Source: RDXT01 sp033762375
GTDB taxonomy: Bacteria > Bacteroidota > Bacteroidia > J057
DNA length: 64,000 bases
Assembly: GCA_033762375.1 (NCBI GenBank)
Contig: JANRLQ010000095.1
Coordinates: 124,001-188,000, forward strand
Direction of reading: 5' to 3'
The stretch's first letter is position 1; every line of letters begins with the position of its first letter. A model generated the notes under the pieces. It saw nothing but the letters and a program-made list of their open reading frames with translations. It made no database searches and was not told where the DNA came from. Shown here one piece after another: positions 53,182-60,591 of this stretch. A program made the position numbers and the translations under genes.

Positions 53182-54519
53182 ATGTCACAAGAATCTCAAT
53201 CTTACTCACGCCGGGAGTTCGTCAGGACCTCGGCACTGCTGGCCGGTGGCCTGGCCCTGAGCCAGTTGCCCCTCCAGGCCGGACAGCCTGGGGCTGAGCC
53301 TATCCGCATCGGCCTGATCGGGTGCGGCGGACGCGGTACTGGCGCTGCGGCCCAGGCCCTGAGCACCCAGCAGAATGTCAAGCTTGTCGCAATGGCTGAT
53401 GCCTTCAAGGATCGCCTCGACAGCAGCTACCAAAACCTCACCGGACCGGATGCCTCTGACTGGTCAGGCGCTGCCGGTGACATCTCAAACCGGATAGACG
53501 TGCCGGAGTCCCGTCGTTTTTTTGGGTTTGATGCCTACGAAAAAGTCCTGCCCCTGGTGGATGTGGTGATCCTCGCGACCCCGCCCGGCTTCCGCCCCAT
53601 GCATTTTGAGGCAGCCATCAAGGCCGGCAAACACGTATTTATGGAAAAACCAGTCGCTACTGACGGCCCCGGTGTGCGCAGGGTCCTTGCAGCGGCTGAA
53701 GAAGCCAAGAAAAAACAACTCAATGTCGTCGTAGGCCTTCAGCGACACTACCAGACAGTATATCAGGAGTGGATCAAACGCCTGCACGAGGGTGCCATCG
53801 GCAAAGTCCAGACGGCCCGCGTCTATTGGAATGACGGAGGCGTATGGGTCAATGAGCGCAAGCCCGGCATGACCGAGATGGAGTACCAGATGCGCAACTG
53901 GTATTATTTCAACTGGCTCTGCGGGGACCATATCGTCGAGCAGCATATCCATAACCTGGACGTAGGAAACTGGGTCATGCAGGACTATCCTGTCCGGTGT
54001 CAGGGGATGGGCGGCCGCCAGGTGCGCACCGGCAAGGAGTTTGGGGAGATATTTGACCACCATGCAGTGGAGTATGAGTACGCCGACGGTCGCCGTATGT
54101 ACAGCCAGTGCCGCCACATCAAAGGGTGTAATTCACGGGTGACGGAGGCCTTCCAGGGTACCAATGGGTCTGCGCCCAAACCCGGCCAACTGCTGGATGC
54201 TACCGGCAAGGTCATTTGGGAACACAAGGGCAAAAAAGACCCCAACCCTTACCAGGTCGAGCATGACGTGCTGTTTGAGGCAATAGCCAAGGGCGAATAT
54301 AAATTTGCCGATGCTGAAAACGCCGCCAAAGCTACCCTGACAGCCATCATGGGCCGTATGGCCACTTACTCCGGCAATGTCGTCGAGTGGGACCAGGCCC
54401 TTAACTCGGATGTCAACCTCTTCCCGGACAAACTTGCCTGGGATGCCCTGCCTAAGTCACTCCCGGACGCCAATGGATTTTATCCGATCGCAGTACCCGG
54501 CGTATCTAAGGTATTCTGA
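53182..54519 (+). CDS. Tat-exported Gfo/Idh/MocA-family oxidoreductase
   Basis: About 445 residues. A Tat signal (SRREFVRTSALLAGGLAL) is followed by the dinucleotide-binding IRIGLIGCGGRGTGAA motif, VVILATPPGFRP and the catalytic EKPVA. The C-terminal half has the family's DHHAVEYEYADG and NVLF-type strands. Tat export with cofactor bound suggests NAD(P)-dependent glycoside or sugar oxidation in the periplasm, as in known 3-keto-glycoside makers. Frame opens at 53140, but the Met at 53182 begins the Tat signal. Third gene from the right in the cluster; with DUF1080 and the hydroxypyruvate isomerase-like protein it makes a plausible exported sugar pathway. Confidence 0.9.
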   Translation: MSQESQSYSRREFVRTSALLAGGLALSQLPLQAGQPGAEPIRIGLIGCGGRGTGAAAQALSTQQNVKLVAMADAFKDRLDSSYQNLTGPDASDWSGAAGDISNRIDVPESRRFFGFDAYEKVLPLVDVVILATPPGFRPMHFEAAIKAGKHVFMEKPVATDGPGVRRVLAAAEEAKKKQLNVVVGLQRHYQTVYQEWIKRLHEGAIGKVQTARVYWNDGGVWVNERKPGMTEMEYQMRNWYYFNWLCGDHIVEQHIHNLDVGNWVMQDYPVRCQGMGGRQVRTGKEFGEIFDHHAVEYEYADGRRMYSQCRHIKGCNSRVTEAFQGTNGSAPKPGQLLDATGKVIWEHKGKKDPNPYQVEHDVLFEAIAKGEYKFADAENAAKATLTAIMGRMATYSGNVVEWDQALNSDVNLFPDKLAWDALPKSLPDANGFYPIAVPGVSKVF

Positions 54520-54599
54520 TCATGCTCATGGCCCGATGGCTCCTGCCACTTCCTGTATAGAACAGGAGGCATGGAGCTGTCGGGGTTTATGTATGTCCT

Positions 54600-55574
54600 A
54601 TGGCTGATATCCTCACCCGACACGCCTTCACATACCCGCAGATGGGCACGGTGTTTAAGGCCGTCCTGTATGCACCTGACGCTGACCTGGCACATCAGCA
54701 CTGGCGGGAAGCTACCCATCACCTGGACTACCTCAACCAGATGCTCAGCGACTATCAGCCGGATAGCCGCATCAACCAGCTCTGTGCCACGGCGGGCAGC
54801 GGACAAGCCCTGGAGGTGGAGGGCGTGGTATGGGACATCCTGGAGAAAACCCTGCATATCGCCCGCCTCACACGTGGCGCCTACGACCCTACCGTAGGTC
54901 AGCTCACCAAACTCTGGCGCCGGGCCTTCCTGACACGTGCCCTCCCGGACGAGCGGATGCTGCGTGCAGCCCGCGAGACCGCCGGGTATGAAGAGATACG
55001 GATGTTTAAGTCTAACCGGACAGTCAGAATCCGGCGGCGGGGCCTGCAACTGGATTTTGGGGGGAGTGGCAAGGGATACGCAGCCGATCAGTTGCTGGCG
55101 TTGCTTCGCACGCGGGGGATCACCTCAGCCCTGATAGATGCAGGGGGAGACCTCGCCCTGGGCGATCCACCCCCGGGCAGTGCCGGGTGGGAGGTGGCGG
55201 TAGATGACGGCACCGGCCTTCATCCCGTAGATCACCTGCGGCTGAGCGGGTACGGAGTGGCTACTTCAGGCGATTTTTACAAGTACCTGGAGTTGGGGGG
55301 CAAGCGCTACTCGCATATCCTCGATCCGCGCACGGGGTATGGTGTGACAGACCAGCGGGTGGTCACCGTCATTGCCCCTGATGCTACCTGGGCGGATGCC
55401 CTGGCGACAGTACTTTCAGTCTGGCCCCCCGAGGAGGGACTGTCCCTGCTGGACCGCCTTACGGCTGAGACGGGACAGGTATTTACAGCCCGGATTGCCG
55501 CTATGGCACACCTGCCTGTGACAGTGGTGACGGATGCCCGCTGGGCCACATTTGTTGCTGCACATGCAGCCTGA
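54600..55574 (+). CDS. apbE: FAD:protein FMN transferase
   Basis: Attaches FMN covalently to target flavoproteins, using FAD and Mg2+. 324 residues. Motifs: MGTVFKAVLYAP, DFGGSGKGYAADQL, DAGGDLALGDPP and YSHILDPRTGYGV with its metal ligands. There is no signal peptide or lipobox in the open frame from 54600, unlike many exported ApbE proteins, so a cytosolic form or a missed start is possible. It lies 80 bases after the oxidoreductase gene and 39 bases before the isomerase-like gene, but its targets (for example NQR or RNF subunits) are not in this window. Confidence 0.92.
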   Translation: MADILTRHAFTYPQMGTVFKAVLYAPDADLAHQHWREATHHLDYLNQMLSDYQPDSRINQLCATAGSGQALEVEGVVWDILEKTLHIARLTRGAYDPTVGQLTKLWRRAFLTRALPDERMLRAARETAGYEEIRMFKSNRTVRIRRRGLQLDFGGSGKGYAADQLLALLRTRGITSALIDAGGDLALGDPPPGSAGWEVAVDDGTGLHPVDHLRLSGYGVATSGDFYKYLELGGKRYSHILDPRTGYGVTDQRVVTVIAPDATWADALATVLSVWPPEEGLSLLDRLTAETGQVFTARIAAMAHLPVTVVTDARWATFVAAHAA

Positions 55575-55612
55575 GTGTATGTTATTGACTACTACGCCTC
55601 TCATGTTATCTT

Positions 55613-56518
55613 ATGAATCGCAGAACCTTCGTCAGACAATCTGTTGCTGCCGCTGCAGGCGTTTCCCTCGCGGGTCAGGCCGCCGCTCAGCCAGCTACCA
55701 CCCCACCGCAGCCCTTCAAACTCCGGTATGCCCCACATTTTGGGATGTTTGAAAACCATGCAGGCAAAAACCTCCTCGACCAGCTCAAGTTTATGGCTGA
55801 TGAGGGATTTACCGCCCTGGAAGACAATGGGATGCCGGGGCGCCCGGTAGCCGAGCAGGAAAAAATCGCCGCTGAGATGCAGCGCCTTCGCATGGACATG
55901 GGGGTTTTTGTGGTCAATGGAGATATTGCCTGGATGCCTTCGATGACTACCGGTGACCTGGCCATCCGGGACAAGTGGCTTGCCGCCTGCCGCCATGCGG
56001 TCGAGGTCGCCAAACGTGTCAACGCCAAATGGATGACCGTCGTGCCCGGGTTTTATCAGCGGAGCCTCCCCATCGGCATCCAGACGGCCCATGTGATAGA
56101 CTGGCTGCGGCGCGGGTGTGAGATATTTGAACCACACGGCCTCGTGATGGTGCTGGAACCCCTGAGTGATACCCCGGACCTTTTCCTGCGGTACTCAGAC
56201 CAGACCTTCATGATCTGCAAAGCCGTCAACAGCCCCTCCTGCAAGCTCCTCTTTGACATGTACCACATGCAAAAAAATGAAGGGCATATTATCTACAACA
56301 TAGACCAGACCTGGGACGAAATCCCCTACTTCCAGATCGGCGACAACCCCGGCCGCAAGGAGCCCACCTCCGGCGAGATGAATTACAAAAACATCTTCAA
56401 GCATATCCACAGCCGGGGATATACCGGTATCCTGGGCATGGAACACGGCAATGCTGCTCCCGGCAAAGAAGGCGAACGCGCCCTGATCAATGCCTACCGC
56501 GAAGTGGATGGATTTTGA
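55613..56518 (+). CDS. Tat-exported hydroxypyruvate isomerase-like TIM-barrel protein
   Basis: 301 residues. A Tat-type N-terminus (MNRRTFVRQSVAAAAGVSLAGQAAAQ) precedes an AP endonuclease-2/xylose isomerase-like TIM barrel: LRYAPHFGMFENHAG, MVLEPLSDTP with a metal-ligand Glu, LLFDMYHMQKNEG, IGDNPGRKEPTSGEMNY and MEHGNAAPGKEGE. These match the hydroxypyruvate isomerase group (Hyi), but the exported location in Bacteroidota points to sugar epimerisation or isomerisation instead. It ends the cluster and is followed by a terminator. Confidence 0.88.
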   Translation: MNRRTFVRQSVAAAAGVSLAGQAAAQPATTPPQPFKLRYAPHFGMFENHAGKNLLDQLKFMADEGFTALEDNGMPGRPVAEQEKIAAEMQRLRMDMGVFVVNGDIAWMPSMTTGDLAIRDKWLAACRHAVEVAKRVNAKWMTVVPGFYQRSLPIGIQTAHVIDWLRRGCEIFEPHGLVMVLEPLSDTPDLFLRYSDQTFMICKAVNSPSCKLLFDMYHMQKNEGHIIYNIDQTWDEIPYFQIGDNPGRKEPTSGEMNYKNIFKHIHSRGYTGILGMEHGNAAPGKEGERALINAYREVDGF

Positions 56519-56541
56519 ACAACCCGGCTGTATCAGGTCAT

Positions 56542-56579
56542 ATCCCCCTCATGACAAATAGGTTGTGAGGGGGATTTTA
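56542..56579 (+). terminator. Intrinsic terminator ending the 3-keto-glycoside-like cluster
   Basis: Stem ATCCCCCTCA / TGAGGGGGAT (56542-56551 with 56566-56575) with a 14-base loop, then TTTT. It is 24 bases after the isomerase-like stop. Confidence 0.88.
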
Positions 56580-56763
56580 ATAGTGAAAATATACAATAAG
56601 TGGCATAATGTATTTAATAAATTTTATACTAACACTTGAAATTAAATTATACTTTTTTGTAATTTTATAGCCGGTAAATCATTAAATAGGAAAGTGGTAA
56701 TAAAAATTTTTCTTTATATGACAATGTAAATCTCATTTTTTTGTATATATTGTGCTACTGTTG
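56580..56763. other. AT-rich intergenic stretch ahead of the M4 protease
   Basis: About 180 bases of markedly AT-rich DNA within a gene-poor gap that runs from 56519 to 56832. It contains no open frame that I can support. Together with the promoter that follows it may form an upstream control region. Confidence 0.5.
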
Positions 56764-56795
56764 TTGTTCTTTTTTTCAGTCTGGATATACTTTAG
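56764..56795 (+). promoter_or_regulatory. Bacteroidota-type promoter of the M4 protease
   Basis: TTG at 56764-56766 and TATACTTTAG at 56786-56795 are separated by 19 bases, as in the -33/-7 consensus of this phylum. Transcription would start near 56802, some 30 bases ahead of the ATG at 56833, which supports that ATG as the true start of the gene rather than the later in-frame codons. Confidence 0.55.
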
Positions 56796-56832
56796 TACGA
56801 TAGGCATCTTCCTTGTATGTAAAAACGCTAAT

Positions 56833-59126
56833 ATGAAGCCTTCTCTCTCTCTCTCTCTCTGCGGCTCATTGCAGGGAGTGTATTGTGTATGTTTATGATG
56901 CAGACGCAGGCACAGACTGCGCTCCAGCGTGACAATGAAACCATTCAAGCTATCTGCTCCTCGGTGGACCCCGCTGGCTGGCTGTATATCCGAGATGATA
57001 TCAGCCTCGCGCCAGAAAACTTCTGGAGCCAGTACCAGGCAGCGATGGGACTCGGTCGCCAGGATGAAATGTTGCTGAAAAAAAGCAACCGTGACGAACT
57101 CGGCTATACCTATGACCGGTATCAGCAATATTACGCGACGCTCATCGTCGAGGGGGCTGAGTACACCCTGCAAAGCCTCGACGGCAAACTCAAGGTAGCA
57201 CATGGCAAACTGGTAGAGGGACTTGATCTTAATCCCCGCGCCAGTATCTCTGAGGCCGAAGCCCTGCAACAGGCTCTGGCATCCATCTCTGCTGAAGTGT
57301 ATGCCTGGGAAAGTGAAGAGTGGGAAAAAGACCGCCAGATCATGACCGGCGACTCGCTGGCTTCCTGGTATCCGCAAGGTGAACTGTTGGTAGGATTGGT
57401 AAGGGGTGATAAACTCGTAAAAGATAACTATGCTCTCACCTGGGTATTTGAAATCAAGGCCCTCGCCCCCGATATATCTGTGGCGGTATATGTGGATGCA
57501 CAAAGTGGTGAAGTGCTCAAAACCAGGTCCAAGGTACATAACTGTAACGGGGTAGCGGGTACATTCAATCCGCTGTATAATACCAATCTGAACCCTGAGC
57601 CGTTTGCGATCAGACAAAGAGGTTGGCCTTATTCGGATTTTGTATTGGAAGATTGTAATAAAGGACAGGGCATCGAAACACGCAGGACACAGTTTCATAC
57701 AGGCGGTATTTTTGCCGGAGAACCCAGAACTTGGAACAGTACTGATCGGGTCATCAATCAGACCGCCAATTGGGATAATAATCGCAGAATTGAGGCTTCA
57801 GCACAGTGGGCACTCGAAGAAACCTGGGACTATTTTAAGAACGTGTACGGACAGACAGGGTTTGATAACCTGGGGGCGCGTGTAAATGCGTTGGTGGAGT
57901 ATCAGGGATTCCAGGGAGTCGTTTTTGCAAATGCTGGATACGATTCTGATAATAATATGTTGGTTTTTGGGAATAATCCCAACGATAACCGCTCACTAGT
58001 GCCCCTGGACATAGTAGGCCATGAATTTACCCACGGGGTTACGAGATATATGAGTGCCACGCCAACTAATCTTGGACTCGTGTATGAGCGTGAGCCGGGA
58101 GCACTTAACGAGTCTTTTTCAGACATCTTTGGTACCCTGGTAGAGCGAAATGTGGAGGGAAGTGGATTTAACTGGACCATTGGCGAGGATGCATGGCTCC
58201 TGCGAAACATGCAATTCCCCAATACCCTTTTGCAGCCTGATCGGGTCGGTGGCAATTTTTGGTTTGATCCATCTGTAGCAGCTTGTCCCACGCCTGATGA
58301 CAACAATGACGACTGTGGCGTACATATCAACTCGGGGGTACAAAATCGCTGGTTTGTGTTGCTATCTCAAGGAGGTTCGCAAAATGGGGTAACTGTCTCC
58401 GGAATCGGCATAGATAAAGCGGCTCTGATCACCTGGCGAAATCTTGTCAACCAGATGCAGAGCCAGTCCAATTTTAATGACGCCCGCAATGGGTCTATAC
58501 TAGAGGCCACCAATTTATACGGAGCCTGCTCTAATGAACAAGCTCAGGTGCGTAATGCCTGGGCGGCCGTAAACGTAGGAGCGGCCAGCGTATTATGCGC
58601 CAATATTGTAGGTCCTACCGCAGCGTGTACAGGTGACGGAATGCCCCTTGTTTTTACGGCTAAAACTACTGCCGGTGCCACTTGTACCTGGTCCGGGATT
58701 CCGGCCAGTTGGCCCCGCACCTTTTCTGGACCCGGCAACCAGACCGTGACTCTTACGCCGGGTACCACGGCGATTACTTTTAATCTGACGGCAAACGTAT
58801 CTCTTAATGGTCAGACTGCCAGTGATAACCATAATTTTGTCCTAAGTGCCTGTCAGCCCTGTCAGGTTTGTCCACAGCGGCTCGCTGCACCTTCCATCCG
58901 CATTTACCCACAGCCTGCATCAGAGTCTTTTACGGTAGAGGTACCGGAGGGGGAACTCCCAGCGTATATCGAATTGCTGGATCTGAGCGGTCGTCGGCTG
59001 TTGGCTTATACAGCTACCCAATCACGCGAGCAGATAAAAGTCAATCTTCCGGTTGGGTACTACTACCTGAAACTTCAGGGTCAGACTGTTACATCTAGCC
59101 ATCCGCTTCAGATTGTCCTACCTTAA
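56833..59126 (+). CDS. Secreted M4 metallopeptidase, frame interrupted at a (CT)9 tract
   Basis: A thermolysin-family zinc protease. The HEFTH zinc-binding motif and the GALNESFSD helix with the third ligand Glu are intact; an FTP-like propeptide lies upstream, and the last ~75 residues (IYPQPASESFTVEV to LQIVLP) form a T9SS type A signal. The open frame for the protease begins only after a stop at 56829-56831 and offers a TTG at 56883 or ATG at 56889, which cut off most of a signal peptide. The ATG at 56833 lies in another frame and reaches a stop at 56896-56898 after 21 codons. Between them is (CT)9 at 56843-56860. With eight (or eleven) CT units the ATG would run into the protease as MKPSLSLSLRLIAGSVLC followed by MFMMQTQAQ, an excellent signal peptide. 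So this gene is either phase-OFF in this sequence or carries a sequencing error. Followed at once by two barrel-protein genes. Confidence 0.85.
56843..56860 (+). repeat. (CT)9 dinucleotide tract inside the signal-peptide region
   Basis: Nine perfect CT units between the natural ATG and the body of the M4 protease gene. Changes of one unit alter the reading frame, so this is a candidate contingency locus. In the current state the ATG frame ends after 21 codons. Confidence 0.9.
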
Positions 59127-59139
59127 ATTATTGTATCGC

Positions 59140-59805
59140 ATGAAAAAGCAAAATTTGCTGCTTTGTCTCAGCGTTATGCTGATCTGCGTCTCGCTGCACG
59201 CCCAGCCGTACCCCCGGCAGTGGCTGGAGTTACGGCTGACGGGGTATCATTTCCCCGATTTTACAGCCCGGCGGCTGGCATTTGGGTATGACCCTGCGCG
59301 TGCATTTCCGCTGTATATGCAGGGTCGGGGCGCCTCGCTGGTGCGCGTATGGGCTCAGAGCCGCCTGCTTACGCGCTTGGGATACGACTATGTCTATGCG
59401 TCAGGAGCACCGAGTCGTAGTCCTGAGCCAGAGCCTTATATCCGATATAGACGGTATCACACGTTTACGGCGATGGCCGGTCCTGCCTGGCGGCTCGGGA
59501 GCCGCCAGCGACACCTGGTAGCGGTGACAGTTGGGGGGACATACCGGCGAGGCAACGAAAGTTATTTGTTGGGATGTAGCACGATGGCCAGAGAGTGTCA
59601 CTTTACTGGGCGCAGACCCCGGGACTGGGGGGTGACAGCCAGAGCAGAGTATCATTTTGTGCCGGTACGGTTTGCGCAGATAGGGATATTTGGGCAGTAC
59701 CAGCGTTATCTCAAGATGGGGGGCCTGGAGTTTTATGGATGGCCAGCGGGGCTCGACATACCGGGTCTCTGGACTTGGGGGGTGAGCCTGGGTATCGGAT
59801 ACTAA
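59140..59805 (+). CDS. Small outer-membrane barrel-like protein, paralogue 1
   Basis: 221 residues from the Met at 59140. Signal peptide (NLLLCLSVMLICVSLHAQ). The mature part alternates strand-like segments with charged loops and ends GVSLGIGY, with the terminal aromatic residue of outer-membrane barrels. It matches the next gene in tandem: QPYPRQWLELR with QPYARQWVELR, SRLLTRLGYDY with DRLLTRFGYDF, and YHFVPVRFAQIGIFGQYQRY with YHVSPVRFVRVGVFGQYQRF. I know no family for it. It begins 14 bases after the M4 protease stop, suggesting one transcript and perhaps a shared surface function. Confidence 0.72.
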   Translation: MKKQNLLLCLSVMLICVSLHAQPYPRQWLELRLTGYHFPDFTARRLAFGYDPARAFPLYMQGRGASLVRVWAQSRLLTRLGYDYVYASGAPSRSPEPEPYIRYRRYHTFTAMAGPAWRLGSRQRHLVAVTVGGTYRRGNESYLLGCSTMARECHFTGRRPRDWGVTARAEYHFVPVRFAQIGIFGQYQRYLKMGGLEFYGWPAGLDIPGLWTWGVSLGIGY

Positions 59806-59811
59806 ACATTG

Positions 59812-59846
59812 CCTGCGGAGGGAGTTGATCCTCCGCAGGTATTTTT
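59812..59846 (+). terminator. Hairpin between the two barrel-like paralogues
   Basis: Perfect 10-bp stem CCTGCGGAGG / CCTCCGCAGG (59812-59821 and 59830-59839), then TATTTTT. It is six bases past the stop at 59805 and would end or weaken the transcript before the second paralogue. Confidence 0.8.
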
Positions 59847-59864
59847 CATGTAATCTGCTTGCTG

Positions 59865-60536
59865 ATGATGAAAACAATATGGATTTGGATTGGGCTGATT
59901 ATCATTGCCTGTCCGGTTATCTCCCAGCCCTACGCCCGGCAGTGGGTGGAACTGCGGCATACCAGTTATTGCTTCCCGGAGTGGACCGCGAACCGGCGGG
60001 CGACAGGGACCGACCTGGGATTTGATCCTTTTCGTACGGACGGGATAGGGCTGGCCGTATCGCGGCTCTGGTACCATGACCGGCTGCTGACCCGGTTTGG
60101 GTATGATTTCTTTTTTTCAAGAGAAGGTTTTCCGTCTTCTGACTACCGGGATTATTTTGCCTACCGAAAGTATCACCAATTCCTGGCAGAGGCAGGTCCG
60201 GTGTTGATGCTGGGGGCACAGAAGCGGCATTTTTTTACAGCGACCCTGGGGCTGCTTCACGTACAGGGCTGGGAACAGTATATCAAGTACCGGTATGAGG
60301 AACCCGTGGGGAGCGGGTACTACTCAAGTGTCTTTGCAGACCGATACCCCGCAGACTGGGGGCTGGCGACCCGGCTGGAGTATCATGTATCTCCTGTTCG
60401 ATTTGTGCGGGTGGGGGTATTCGGACAGTACCAGCGGTTTATCTTCCGGGGCAATCAGGTGCAGTACTTCTGGCTGGAGGAGGTCGAGATAGCAGGTCGT
60501 CTGAGTTGGGGGGTGATCCTGGGTCTGGGGTATTGA
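59865..60536 (+). CDS. Small outer-membrane barrel-like protein, paralogue 2
   Basis: 223 residues from the Met at 59865. Signal peptide (TIWIWIGLIIIACPVISQ). Homologous along its length to the previous gene, with conserved RQW.ELR, LLTR.GYD, P..F.R.G.FGQYQR and a GVILGLGY end with terminal aromatic. Differences cluster in the loops between strands, as expected for surface loops under diversifying change. No known family recognised. A hairpin separates it from the first copy, so it may be expressed less or separately. Confidence 0.72.
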   Translation: MMKTIWIWIGLIIIACPVISQPYARQWVELRHTSYCFPEWTANRRATGTDLGFDPFRTDGIGLAVSRLWYHDRLLTRFGYDFFFSREGFPSSDYRDYFAYRKYHQFLAEAGPVLMLGAQKRHFFTATLGLLHVQGWEQYIKYRYEEPVGSGYYSSVFADRYPADWGLATRLEYHVSPVRFVRVGVFGQYQRFIFRGNQVQYFWLEEVEIAGRLSWGVILGLGY

Positions 60537-60550
60537 CCTGCCTGATAATT

Positions 60551-60583
60551 GCCCCTGCTGCTGCTGAGCAGCAGGGGCTGTTT
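60551..60583. terminator. Bidirectional terminator between convergent genes
   Basis: Perfect 12-bp stem GCCCCTGCTGCT / AGCAGCAGGGGC (60551-60562, 60567-60578) with a four-base loop, then TGTTTTT. It lies between the barrel-like paralogue and the TonB receptor gene that converges on it. Confidence 0.88.
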
Positions 60584-60591
60584 TTAGCGTC

